Made by a program: the position numbers and the translations under genes. A stretch of 64,000 nt of DNA, taken from contig NC_054748.1 in the NCBI RefSeq assembly GCF_018143015.1, positions 3,402,580 through 3,466,579 of the forward strand, in the 5' to 3' direction. The notes under the pieces are model-generated. The model did no database searches. It was not told where the DNA came from and saw nothing but the letters and a program-made list of their open reading frames with translations. Below, in pieces: positions 36,701 through 46,494 of this stretch (position 1 is the stretch's first letter; the number at the start of each line of letters is the position of its first letter). Source of the DNA: Lytechinus variegatus (taxonomy: Eukaryota > Echinodermata > Echinoidea > Temnopleuroida > Toxopneustidae).

Positions 36701-39700
36701 ATTTAAGTGCGTGCTTGTCGCCTCCAGGAGAACACACTTGTGGAATCGTTGAGCTTTGGGTAGTCCTTTCAGGAACAACATATGCCCACGAAAGAATACT
36801 TGGTGTAAAGAGAAACCCACTAAACTCTTCTTCTTCGACAGAGAAACTTTCAGACGTTGTATGTTTAGAAGTTATAAATCTGCCTAAAATTTGCATGAAA
36901 AATCTACTGCATTGCCAAATTGCGGATTTAACCCGTGATTTGGACATCCTGTATCTCCGGCTCATCATTTGACCAGAGTGACAAAAGTACCTGAAGAGGT
37001 AAATAACTCAATCAAGTTTCTGTTTTGTGTTTTTTCCTTTAACTCTGAGGAAAATATTTGACTTAAAGAAGGTAATATTTTCTTGTATAAAGCTCCAGTA
37101 CATTCAGGAGTACATTGCAAAATTTCTACTAGTAGGCAAACAACAAAGAATGGAAACTTTCTTTGATAACTGCTCTGAATATCAACTTTTCTGTTTAAAA
37201 AACATCCAAAACAAAATATTTTAAAACATTCTAAACACAATTACTACTGATTTCTGTCCGTCTTGTACGGTTTGTAAAGGGACAACCAACTTCCAGTAGG
37301 CAACAGGCTAATCGTCCAAACAAAACATAAGGGCTTATGTGTTCCTACCTCTGCCTGGGCGAGTTCGTTGTCATGGTGAGGGAATTTGAGATCCGCCCCT
37401 CCTGTGTGGATGTCCATTGATTCTCCGAGTATACTGCTAGCCATAGCAGAACATTCTATATGCCAGCCAGGTCTTCCCTTTAAGGTGAAAAAAATGGGAG
37501 AACAGTTTGTTTCAGATACAAGTTAGATGTGTCGAGCAAATTGGCTGATCGTAGGCGTTCAGAAACAGTGTATAAGTCAATTTGACAAACTTGGTGCAAG
37601 TTTATGTGAATCTGGCATGATAGGGTTAATGCCTCGGTCCCATTTGCCCTACGGCGACTGCATGGCGAGTAAAAAAAAGCCGTTTTATTCATTTTTATTC
37701 AAACCACCTAATGTACCTGGTACAAAAAAAGGTTAAAACGGCTGTTTTTGACTCACCGTACGGCTGCCATCGGGAAAATGTGACCGAGGTTTAAGTCACA
37801 CTTGACTCTTGTGAAACTTCCCCCCCCCCCCGAGCATACCATTCCCCACGGTGACTCCCACACTAGTTCACCAGGCTTGGATTTCTTCCAGAGGGCAAAG
37901 TCATCAGTCACTGATTAACAAGCAAAAGTGTGCATCCAGCATGATTTGACCAAGGAAGTCATGTTCTTGCACTAAACACACATTAACATTTAGAAATAAA
38001 GTCAGACTAAACCCTTTGCAAAGCACCCCCACAAGAAGCTTACCATTCCCCAAGGTGACTCCCACGCCGGTTCACCAGGCTTGGAGTTCTTCCAGAGGGC
38101 AAAGTCGTTGGCGGATTGCTTCTCTTGGAGCTGATCTGGAGAGATGCTGAGGTCCCCTTCCCCCTCGGCCAAGGCGGCCTGATCCCCGTAGGCCTCGGGG
38201 ACCAGCTTGGCGTAGTGGTGTTTCTCGTCGTTGTCAAACTTTGACGTGGTGAAGTACACGGATCCGTTGGATTCATAACTGGGTGAGAATTATGGGAAGA
38301 AAAAATATAGATTTCCTGTAAAAGGACTGTGTTTATCTTTCTTTTCTCAATCGATGAAAGCTCTGATAAAATTAAAAACTTGGACAGTCTAAAATTTTTC
38401 ACTGAAAGAAAAAAAGAAAATTATAGGGAAAAAGTATATAGACAGTGTTTTCTTTTCCACTCCACATAGAAAAAGACAAATTTGCATATAAAAAACAAAA
38501 TGTACTAGGGATATCTTTCTTTGTTAAAAAAAAAATGTTTTTAATCAAATAATATAGAAAAAAAAATTCCTGGGAAAAAAAGGGGCTGTGTTTCTTTTTT
38601 TTTTACAGTGTAAGACAAGAAAGAAAAAAAAACTCATAGAAAATAAGCTCTAAATAGCTGTGTGTTCTCACTTCAGAAACATAAAGACCCCTCCCCCCCT
38701 TAATTACGTATGATCTAGAGATGAGACACTTACAGACTGAGATTCGAAAACAATCATGGCAAACTCAACAAGGGCTCCCCCCCTCCTACATGGAATACAG
38801 ACAGGGTAGTGACTTCCCCCATTGTCCATTAATGAACCTCACGCCGAAGTATAAACCACACAAGTACTCACCCGAATCCATTATCAATGATTTTCTGGAC
38901 ATAGTCGATAACCTCTGGAACATATTCACTGACTCTGGCCAAGACATCAGCAGGCAAGACCTGAATAGAATACAATATTGATAAATTTTAACAAGCCATA
39001 AGCAAACATAACGCCCCCCCTTGTGCTGCAAAGTATACCGGTAAAAAAAAATTAATAACCTACATTTTGTAACCAACCGTTTTGCACTTTTTAATATTTC
39101 GGGACCAAAATGACTTTCATTTTTAGAGACCTTTATTTTTCTTGTCACTTTTTTTCTGTTCTAAAATTTCCTTCATTTGGTAGTAAAACGCTTTGGTTTT
39201 GCTTGCCAAGTTTCTTGGTAACAAATGACATCCATTTTGTAGTGAAACCCTTTTCTTCTCTTTTCTTTTTTTCTTTTGCTTGTCGAATTTCACTGTCAAA
39301 TCCCCTCCTTTGAAAAAAGATAAATCTGAGCCTGAAGTCCGTATTTGCCAATATGAGCCCAGTAAAATTCATGCACCCCATTCCACCTCCCTCCCTCCTT
39401 CTCTTTTAAGGCACTAGGTGACTTCTAGATCAGTGTTGACCTGTCAGTGTTGGTGTTAGGCCAGTTTCTAGACGAGTATCATACCAAACGTAAAATGAAG
39501 ATGGTTCCAAAAAGTAATTTACTAGGTGTTGAGCTTTCGATGTTGTGTCTGGATTACTTGTTTAAACTTAAAATTAGTTTTGGACCTAAGATATGCAATC
39601 CCAATTGTACTTCAAACACCAACACCAACATCAAACTTGAAATTACTCACTGGCCAAAATCCACTAGAAATAATAAAAGGCATTTATATAGCGCCATTTA

Positions 39701-42700
39701 TCTAGAAATATTCTATTCCGAGGCGCGTTGTTGTTATTATTACCCCGGCTTTAGTTCGAGCTGCCTTTAGGCGCTTGTGCATTCAAGGAATTAATCCTGC
39801 CGGGTACCCATTCGCCTCACCTGGGTTGAGTGCAGCACAATGTGGATAAATCTTTTGAAGGAAGTCACCCCATGGCTGGGATTCGAACCCACGACCCTCT
39901 GTTACAAAGTCAGAAGACTAATCCACTGGGCCACAACGCTCCATATTAAAACTGGAAGCAAAGAAAATATATCGATGTTTACTTACATTTAAGGCATTCA
40001 TATCACTGTGGAACTCTGCTTCCCAATGTTGGGGCAGGGCAGAGAAGATGGATTTGTCGGAAATATCCCGCCTTTTTGGGCATCGAGCATCTCGGCTAAC
40101 GGGTCCTTGGCATCTTGTAATAGAATCTAATAAAACAACCACAGAAGAGAGAAACACCTTTTACATATGGTGCAAGAGAACTAGAAGGCAATTTCTGAGC
40201 TCCCTTTTAAAAAGGGTTGAGATTGATCCAATCAATCGCAAGTATGGAAAGCCAGCAACAACAATATCTCAAATTACATGTTTGTTCGAAATATTTTCTA
40301 TAATGATTATACGTTGTTCACTGCTTTCTTGATTCATTATGCTTCTCTTTGCTTTCATAGGACATAAATCAAAATTTCCTAAAGAAAAATTACGACATTG
40401 ATGGATCTCCATATACTTGAAATTGAACGGATCAACTGTAACTCTTTGTAAGACGGGCCCAGAAAAAACAAATTGAAATTGCTTAAATTTGATAAATAGA
40501 TGTGCATTAAATGCTTCAAATTTGAAAAGATTATCTAGAGTTATCTGGTCAAATTCATGATAATCTAACAATTTCATAAGCCCCCACCCCCCTCCTCCCC
40601 CACCAATGACATGGGCTCTCCAGGGCTCTGTAACACAAAGATTAGCGATCAATCGCTAAATAGACTGACCAATCAAGGTCAATGTTACACGCCCATTTGG
40701 TTAGAAAACCAATCAAACATTTTCTTTCATATTTGCTATTGATCGCTATGCTTTGTGTTATTGGGCCCAGGTCTTGAGTTAAGAATTTTAAAGGGACAAG
40801 GATGTTTTTTGATAGGGCATTTTCAGGAGACGGAGGGTGGTGCTTACTTGAGGGCATCAAAGGTCATTTTTGTTGAAAATGTAAAAATTGATATGCTCAC
40901 CAAAAATAAGCATTCTACTAGCTATAAAATTGAGTTAAAGGCAAAAAATATACAAAATCAAAATTAGGGCAAATTTCATATGCTAATTTGCACACCAGAT
41001 AATTAATGAATTAAAAGATATCAAAGAAATATATCAGGCTTTGAGAATGTATAGTGGAATTATTTATCCGCGGTTGGTCTGGCAATTACTATTTTTCCCA
41101 GAGGGGCGAATTCAAAGCCCTGAGGGAAATAAAGTAGTTTTGCCAGTCCAACCGAGGACTAATAAGTCCCACTATGCTTTTGAATGAAACGCCTGATATA
41201 CTTGTTTTATATCCTACTTTTAACAATTTATAGCCACGATATATGCGCCGAGCTTGCAAAGTCCGGTTACTTGCGTTGAATTACCTAGTTTTCCCCGACC
41301 CACCGCGCTCAGCAGAACGCAGATTAGTGCCTGCGCATCGCTGGACTTGCCCAGGAGAGAGAGCTCGCTGGCCGGTGTGCCCGTGAGTTTAGCCGGATAT
41401 CCAGTTTTCTGAAATAATAACGTCAGAATATTGGTAGAGCTAAAAATATATCGAGGCCTGACGTCACGCAACATCATAGTTGAAATATATTTGGTCACAT
41501 GATGCTATTTGAACCAATCACTATACAGGATTCAATCTATGTAGGATATAAAAGCAATTAGTTTTTTGAGAATTTTACTATAATTTAGTCTTGTAGTTTA
41601 CATCCGGCTAATACAAGCATGCGAATTTCCGAGGCGACCGCGCAATCAATTGCCGAGATCTGAGGGGGGGAGCGTCATATTGACCCCCCCCGTATATGCT
41701 GGTTTGAAATAGCCTAGTTAAGATAGAGTTAAGGGGCATCAAAGGTCATCAAAAAAGGGCCTGAATATTAATAATGTACTTTTCTATGGTACAATGGCAC
41801 GGATTACCAGTGGGAACCGAGGCAAAAAACAACACTTGTTTTAGCCTTGAGTCTGCAACTATTTGGAAGGGCATCAAGGGCGTAGCCTAGGGTTCCTCAA
41901 TGCCCTGGGGCGGTATTCTGAACATTGTCTTTTCTCGATATTTCATCTTTTCTCAGAGATATGACAAAATCAGTATTCTGGTGGATTTCATAACTTTTGT
42001 CACAAAAATTGTCATAAATTTTGTCTCATCTCTTTAGCGCTTACTAAAAATATGCAGTTATGACAAGTTATTACAGGGCGTAGCAGTCATAAATTTGGCA
42101 TATATTTTAGTACCAAATATCCCGATACCCTGCCGACTGAATGTCACGCATAAAATGATATTATTTAGATTAGATTGTGATATGAGTTTCACTCATCATC
42201 CATGACAATTTTCAAAATTATTTTTTCATGCTACAAGTAGGTAGGCCATACATATCAATTCTTCCTTTTTCCCCTCTTTTTTCTGCTTCTCTAAAATCGT
42301 TCACAGCTCCGTCTCTCTTTGTCATCAAGCGCATCAATATTCGCATAGTTGCGCGATGCCAGTAACTGTATTGGGATATGCCCTAGCTGTCACTGGGCCT
42401 TCCTATTGGCTAGAAGGGCTCCCACTTAGAACCATTACGCGAATCCTGTGTTTTAAAAATATACCCCACCAGCTTATAACACAGGAACTCCATTGCCTTG
42501 CGTGTTGTGTCAATGGGAGCTCAGGTGGGGTATTTGAAACCCCAATTTCAGATTTTGGAGAGCTCTCGTTTAAAACTGGGGTGGGTTCATCTGACTGCTG
42601 ATAATGCCTTGCGTGTTAGTCAGTGGGATCTCAAGTGGGGTATTGACACCCCAATTTCAGTTTTTTGGGAAAGTTGCATTTTTTGCGTTTAAACTGGGGT

Positions 42701-45700
42701 GGGGTCGATTTAGTGACTGCTGCTGCTGATAAGAGCTGATAACACCGATGCCTGCCACCACAACAGGCTGATGAACAGCATGGAGTGGGATTGCAGCTGT
42801 CCTTGTTACGTAATAGTATAAACAAACTCTTCAGAGCTTCCTGGCTGACATTGATCTTGAAAGAATGAATTTGTATTCTATTTGTTTTAGGACATTAGCA
42901 TATCTAAAAACGATTCGGAATTTAGATGAAGATCGACATGAAATTTTGAACGATGCAAAATGACCCACAATTGCCGAAATAACAAGAAGTTTTAAAAAAT
43001 CATCCTCTCTCTCTCTTGCTCTCTCTCTCTCTCTCTGCCAGGCCTTATGAAGGTCACTTCTCCTTGTGGGAAGGTGGATTATCTGAGAGAGTGCATGGTT
43101 GTTTACTTAAGGATTACCATTCCTGCTGATATCGGGGATGGGGGGGGGGGCAGTGAGAGAAGCTTGGAATTTGAAATTGGGGTGTCAGAGGAGATCTGTT
43201 TTTTAACACAAATTTTCGTAATGACTAACGATTATTTTGTTTGGATTGCTTCCGAAAAGATGGGCGGAAACTTTAAGAGATATGACAAGAAAAGACAACG
43301 TTCAGAACACCGATTTGTGACAATCATAGCAGTGTCATATCATGGATAGAAATGACAAAAGTTATGACAGTGTTTGAGAGTACCACCCCTGGCTATCTAT
43401 ATCTAAATGTCAACAGTTTCTCTGAATGAGTCCTTTTATCATTATACAGTTGAGTACTACAATGGCATACACACTAGACATTTCCCAGACACACAATTCA
43501 CTTTCAGTTAACATTTCTTTCTAGAAATCAACAACACAATAAGTTCCAATACCAAACTTTATCGGTATTATTCATTTTGCAATTATCTATGTTACTATTT
43601 GTATATTTTTTGTGTCATTATTACCTTGTAAACATATCGCAATTCGGTCTTAGCCGCGATGATGCCTTGATTTTCCTTAATAACCATTGTTCTATCTATC
43701 AATCTATCGATCAATCAATCAATCAGTGTGTCTGTCTATCTATCCATCCATCCATCTATACATCTATCATACCTGTTTAAGTTCTTCACACTTTGCCATC
43801 TCACACTTGGCGAGAGAATCCCTCACTTTGTTGATTATCTTCATCAGCAAATCTTTCTTCTCAGCATTGGCTTCCTTGTTCATCTTGGCTTGGTATGGCT
43901 GGGCAAAAAAAAATTACAAAAAAAAATACAAACTTTGTATATACATCTTTGCATTTACAAAGATTTGTATATTTTTTCTATCTTGATCATTTAGAAGGCA
44001 CAAGAAAACCCAATCGGGGGGGGGGGGGGGGGGGGGGGGGGCACTTCCATTGACGAGTGGATACCATGCGTGACCATGGGGGCTCAAAAAGCACCCTAAA
44101 CGTGTATTTTCTATATTCTGAAATGCACCCATCAACAAGTATTGATGTGTGAAACTCTACCCTTAACAACTATTGGAAATAAAATAAATCTCTTGGCAAG
44201 TATTCCCTGAATTGACCCCCTAAACATGTACAACAATATTTTTATTGTTGTGTGCACTGTCGTCGGTTTTCCTGATTGGGTTTAGTACAGCACCTGCACC
44301 TCCCACATCTCGCGCAAAATCATACGCTTGGGGCAAAAAGTACATCCTTTATAAAACATTTTAGCCTTAATTCTTTACACCCTCGCAAATTCGACCCTAA
44401 ACATGTAGCTTTCCTAACAACAGTAGATACCCTCTTTTTCATTATTTTAGTGTTTTAGACACCCTTTTTACGTTACGTACCTAACATGCCTATCTTGAAA
44501 AAGACATCTTTTTACGTGTTTTGGCGGTCAAGCATGGTTTCCACTCACCAATATAAGTGGTCCACCAGGAAAAACAATCAAAGATGTACATGTATGTCAA
44601 CGTAAAACAAATAGACAAAACAGATGTAGATATTTTTTTTTCTTCAATATTGAAAATTATGCTTTCCACACTACATTTCCTTAACCCCATACTATCTCTT
44701 CTTCAATTCACTGTCTTTCTTAACCCCAGACTATCTGCTCAACCGTGGTTAATGCCTTAACCCCGGACTATCCCTCAGCTCATGAATATTGATTTTATCA
44801 TACAGAGCGTGATTTACGTGCAATTCGACTTCCGTGATTGGCTAATGCTTAGCACCACATTTCCTTAGCCCTGTTTCGTTTTCACACTGCATCTCTTAGC
44901 ACCGCAATTGTGGTGCTAGCACCGCGATAAGCCGGCTAACCCTGCTTTTTTGCAGGGCCAGTACTATTTACCGTACTATTTACCATGCTAGCACACTTTG
45001 CTAAAACGTAGTATGAAAAGGAAGTGGGCTAAGCTTAACCCCAGGAAATTGGTTGGGCTAAGACCCCCCCTCCCCTAGCCCCACCAATTTAGGACAAAAA
45101 GTGCAGTGTGAAAAGCATATACGAGTCCCCATCCCCTGCCACAGGATCATTTGATTCAAAGCACAAGCTGTGGCCTCTATGCCCCCACTAAAATCAAACA
45201 TACAATATAATAAACAATGCATATTTTTATATGATGTAATAAACCAACCTCAAGTGCATGTCTGACATCAGCTATTACTTGATCAGCATCGCTTGTCTCG
45301 TTCACATACTGATCATAGAGGTAGTTGGTCCTGGCACGCTTGATGATCTTATCGTCCACGTCTGTGATATTCATCACATACGTCACATCATAGTTGAAAT
45401 ATTTGGTCATCACTCGCCGTAAGATGTCAAAAGATATGTATGATCTAAACGAGTGTGGAGGAAAAAATGGAACATCCGAGAATTTTATGATTGCAATTAA
45501 GAATTGTTTATATTGACAACACATTCTGTTGACGATTGTTATGAATACTTGTTTCATTTTGTTTGTGTAATGTAATATCTCTATTTGCTCTCAAGTTAGA
45601 TTTGAGTCAATCTTTTACTCTAACTTATTTTTGAATAGTTAAAAAATTTTGGTACTTTGTATCCCAACATTATCAGACCTTCATCATGGCTGTATTTTTT

Positions 45701-46494
45701 TTCAATTAAACATCATTTATTCACATGACTGAGCACAATTGGTATGAACATATTCCATTCAACTTTTCAAGAGCCAAAATTATATGAGTTATCCATCTCC
45801 TGCCATTAGCTAAATTTTGTGAAGGTTGTGCAAAATTCAATAAAACGACAGGATAACTCTCCATGATTCCGTTTTCCTATCAACTCACAGTGTCTGCACC
45901 CCCCCCCCCCCCCTGTAAAACACTGCTATCAAATCACTTGCCATAAAAAGCTACCCCTTACAAGTCCATCAACAACATTTTGGTGACCCAATCATTGACA
46001 TTTTGGGGGAAAACAAGTTCTGTGTACGGGCTTGCAAACTTAATATTACCTAGCTAGCTGAATTTTGTCTATTAGGACTTAAATATATTTTTTTTAAGTT
46101 TATTTTTAAAATTTCTCTTTAGGGAAACAAGACATAGTCCTATGGAACACTGACGAACAGAGACTGAAGCGGTCTAAACCTTACTGAAAACAAAAGCTTC
46201 AGTATCTGTACATTGGCTGCTCCCCTGAAATCTGTTGGCTCTATTTACCGATAAAGAGGTACAAAAAATGTTTAAAACTCCTCTTTACAGACTGCTGCCA
46301 GCTGTCTACGCCTTACCTTGCATGTCCCATATGGGCTGCATCGTAGACCGTCGGGCCGCAGCTGTACCATGAAACGCGCTTGCTTTCTTGAGGAACGAAT
46401 GGTTCTTTCTGTCGCGTGAGGCTGTTGAAGAGTTGAAGCTGAGCCGTCTGTGTTCCGTTCGGTCTTTCCCATTCTGGCTGACTGCGCTTTTTTC
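27527..46494 (-). CDS. CARS1: Cysteinyl-tRNA synthetase, cytosolic (first exon missing)
   Basis: Exons in transcript order: 46317-46494, 45249-45444, 43773-43898, (possibly 43625-43675), 41271-41408, 39987-40126, 38872-38960, 38044-38278, 37349-37477, 36046-36279, 34485-34585, 33295-33484, 32264-32332, 31554-31635, 29182-29330, 28227-28370, 27527-27640. It charges tRNA-Cys with cysteine in the cytosol. Visible signatures: [19 protein letters not shown] with the HIGH-type motif [75 protein letters not shown] with the KMSKS loop, [10 protein letters not shown], and a Lys/Glu-rich C-terminal extension ending KLYNQFNEN. From the homologue of human residue 10 to the stop it is about 765 codons, against about 739 in human. 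Exon 39987-40126 is 140 bp between two phase-0 borders and lacks one base near 40061-40064 (GGG where GGGG keeps frame). Exon 41271-41408 has an alternative in-phase donor giving 41304-41408. The initiator exon was not found. Confidence 0.95.
27712..28150. repeat. Minisatellite in the last CARS1 intron
   Basis: About six units of 55-90 bp, each built on ACACCATCATGGTTAAACCC then ACTTGGTCTACTA and GATGGTCTAATTCTCAG. The units are diverged and vary in length. There is no sign of spacers with conserved flanks, so this is not a CRISPR-like array. Confidence 0.85.
28840..29165. repeat. (CAT)n microsatellite, about 320 bp
   Basis: Dense CATCAT/CACCAT repeats fill the intron up to 17 bp before the exon at 29182-29330. 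Confidence 0.95.
29444..30190. mobile_element. TTAACCCTAAA-bordered element, GGGTACGCGG family
   Basis: The left border reads TTAACCCTAAATCTCCCGGG; the right reads CCCCCCCGGGAGAATTAGGG. The middle (29755-30050) is shared with 2690-2956. CCGCGTACCCGGGCGTCACA marks the family. Confidence 0.72.
30675..30752. repeat. (GAAA)n microsatellite
   Basis: GAAAGAAAGAAA repeats with GGAA variants. The 188-residue open frame crossing it has no recognisable content. Confidence 0.95.
30990..31110 (-). mobile_element. tRNA-like SINE head
   Basis: Read on the minus strand: GTAGCTCGGTCGTTAGAGCG (A box), then CCAGGTTCGATTCTTACTTG (B box). The spacing is tRNA-like, but the arms do not pair into a clean cloverleaf and the sequence continues into non-tRNA DNA, so I call it a SINE head rather than a tRNA gene. 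Confidence 0.55.
31764..31917. mobile_element. Palindromic MITE (TGGTCACATTTG ends), 154 bp
   Basis: The left arm CTTGGTCACATTTGCTCTAC, then GGCTGTACGGCGAG, pairs with the right arm CTCGCCGTACGGCCGCCATA ending ATATGACCAAAG. It is the same family as 37632-37790 and, partially, 572-690. Confidence 0.82.
32045..32080 (-). pseudogene. Decayed fragment of CARS1 exon 32264-32332
   Basis: AAGGCTCCCCCAATTGCATA, then CCATCGATGG, resembles GAGGCTCCCCCAACTGGAAA, then ACCAATGGG in the true exon about 220 bp away. It is short, so moderate confidence only. Confidence 0.5.
32523..32650. mobile_element. Short palindromic element (GTAACACAGAG ends)
   Basis: GGCCTGTAACACAGAGCTTT at the left pairs with CTTTGTGTTACAGGACCC at the right, with CTACGATTGATTGCATTGAC in the middle. 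Relatives are at 15353-15469 and 40619-40772, with a piece at about 31425-31500. Confidence 0.72.
33674..33735 (-). pseudogene. Decayed copy of the 5' edge of CARS1 exon 33295-33484
   Basis: On the plus strand GCAGAGGGTGTGGAGAACTT, then TCTCTCAGAACTCCATATATCTG, parallels the exon edge ACAGAGGGCGCTGTGCACTT, then TCTCTTGGCACTCGAGGTATCTG. The following intron bases (ACATCCATTCA) are copied as well, so the acceptor is included. Confidence 0.72.
34069..34455. mobile_element. Palindromic MITE (CAATTCGGT ends), 387 bp
   Basis: CAATTCGGTAGACTCACAAT, then ACGGTGCGCCATCTATTGG, pairs with GATAGATAGTGCACCATATTG, then TCAATCCACCGAATTGA. It ends 30 bp from the donor of exon 34485-34585. Confidence 0.8.
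35072..35132 (-). pseudogene. Decayed copy of the 3' part of the CARS1 KMSKS exon
   Basis: ACTTACTGGACAGTACACTC, then AACGGTAGTTGTTGAGTAGTCTAACGTG in two blocks, matches exon 36046-36279 at CATACTGGACTGCGCATTCC onward. On the minus strand it reads [13 protein letters not shown] against [13 protein letters not shown] before ending. It lies about 0.9 kb downstream in the transcript. Confidence 0.8.
35381..35692. mobile_element. Palindromic element (GGCCTGTATTCTGAAGTCGG end)
   Basis: The left end GGCCTGTATTCTGAAGTCGG pairs with the right end CTGACTTCAGAATACGGGCC, with AACTTAAACTCAGGTTTAAA near the left. Relatives are at 25045-25616 and a fragment near 33965-33995. Confidence 0.82.
36485..36931. 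repeat. Two tandem units of about 222 bp in a CARS1 intron
   Basis: Each unit contains GAAAAATCTACTGCATTGCC, then AAATTG and an ACATATG.CCACRAAAGAAT block. The units are diverged by roughly a tenth. The 206-aa minus-strand frame across them is not a known protein. Confidence 0.82.
36934..36995 (-). pseudogene. Decayed copy of the CARS1 KMSKS segment
   Basis: GTGATTTGGACATCCTGTAT, then CTCCGG..TCATTTGACCAGAGTGA..AAAGTACCTGA, aligns with the true exon at 36195-36255. On the minus strand it reads [10 protein letters not shown] beside the authentic [11 protein letters not shown]. It lies about 0.7 kb upstream in the transcript. Confidence 0.78.
37632..37790. mobile_element. Palindromic MITE, relative of 31764-31917
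   Basis: CCTCGGTCCCATTTGCCCTA pairs with a right end GGGAAAATGTGACCGAGG. The centre has GTTTTATTCATTTTTATTCA as in its relative. Confidence 0.82.
37834..37904 (-). pseudogene. Duplicated 3' edge of CARS1 exon 38044-38278
   Basis: CATACCATTCCCCACGGTGA, then CTCCCAC..GTTCACCAGGCTTGGA and TTCTTCCAGAGGGCAAAG, is about 85% identical to the true exon end. It reads [20 protein letters not shown] against [20 protein letters not shown] and keeps a GT donor. It is the youngest-looking exon-edge copy in CARS1. Confidence 0.88.
39668..39943 (-). mobile_element. Full-length tRNA-headed SINE
   Basis: Read on the minus strand: GGAGCGTTGTGGCCCAGTGG, a box B GGTTCGAATCCCAGCC, body AATGGGTACCCGGCAGGATT, and a 3' end GGCGCTATATAAATGCC. 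It is nearly collinear with 63432-63709 and lies 43 bp from the exon at 39987-40126. Confidence 0.9.
40619..40772. mobile_element. Short palindromic element (TGTAACACAAAG ends)
   Basis: CAGGGCTCTGTAACACAAAG, then ATTAGCGATCAA, pairs with TTGATCGCTATGCTTTGTGT, then TATTGGGCCC. It belongs to the family at 15353-15469 and 32523-32650. Confidence 0.75.
41031..41200. mobile_element. Palindromic MITE (ATATCAGGC ends), 170 bp
   Basis: ATATCAGGCTTTGAGAATGT pairs with a right end AAACGCCTGATATA. GGTTGGTCTGGCAATTACTA pairs with TAGTTTTGCCAGTCCAACCG. It is inserted in a larger repeat close to CARS1 exon 41271-41408. Confidence 0.78.
41461..41500 (-). pseudogene. Fragment of CARS1 exon 45249-45444
   Basis: ACGTCACGCAACATCATAGT, then TGAAATATATTTGGTCA, is a near copy of ACGTCACATCATAGTTGAAA, then TATTTGGTCA in the exon encoding [13 protein letters not shown]. 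It lies about 3.9 kb from its source, in a different intron. Confidence 0.7.
41906..43392. mobile_element. Element of about 1.5 kb with GGGGCGGTATTCTGAACATT ends
   Basis: The left end CTGGGGCGGTATTCTGAACA, then TTGTC, pairs with GACAACGTTCAGAACACCG and GTACCACCCC at the right. CTTTTCTCGATATTTCATC pairs loosely with GAGATATGACAAGAAAAG. Inside, 42460-42730 contains a diverged tandem duplication around CCTTGCGTGTTGTGTCAATG and GTGGGGTATT..ACCCCAATTTCAG. No transposase was seen. Confidence 0.65.
43009..43036. repeat. (CT)n microsatellite
   Basis: CTCTCTCTCT runs inside the 41906-43392 element. Confidence 0.9.
43625..43675 (-). CDS. CARS1: Possible small CARS1 exon, 51 bp
   Basis: On the minus strand AAG/GAAAATCAAGGC to GTTTACAAG/GTAATA encodes [17 protein letters not shown] in phase 0-0, compatible with both neighbours. 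The upstream tract is poor in pyrimidines, and I cannot align the peptide to human CARS1, so it may be a lineage-specific exon or chance. Confidence 0.35.
43685..43770. repeat. (CTAT)n/(CAAT)n microsatellite
   Basis: CTATCTATC, CAATCAATC and CATCCATC tetranucleotide runs end directly at the donor of CARS1 exon 43773-43898. Confidence 0.92.
44016..44570. mobile_element. MITE of the GAGTGGATACCATGC family, with G run
   Basis: A G run of about 26 bases is followed by GCACTTCCATTGACGAGTGG, then ATACCATGCGTGACCATGG. The right end has GGTCAAGCATGGTTTCCACT. The interior CCCTAAACRTGTA motifs match the copy at 3562-4130. Confidence 0.75.
44658..45120. mobile_element. MITE with ATGCTTTCCACACTACA ends
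   Basis: TATGCTTTCCACACTACATT pairs with the right end GTGCAGTGTGAAAAGCATAT. The interior repeats TTAACCCCAGACTATC and GCTAGCACCGC units. It ends 128 bp from the CARS1 donor at 45249. Confidence 0.75.
46134..46306. mobile_element. Repeat abutting a CARS1 splice donor
   Basis: AACTCCTCTTTACAGACTGC, then TGCCAGCTGTCTAC, is the reverse of the left part of 10990-11445. Its border lies only about 5-10 bases from the GTAAGG donor of exon 46317-46494. Confidence 0.65.

Noticed and set aside
36348-36968. 206-aa minus-strand frame, the longest in the window
   Set aside because: It runs through two tandem intron repeats and a decayed CARS1 exon copy; not a gene.
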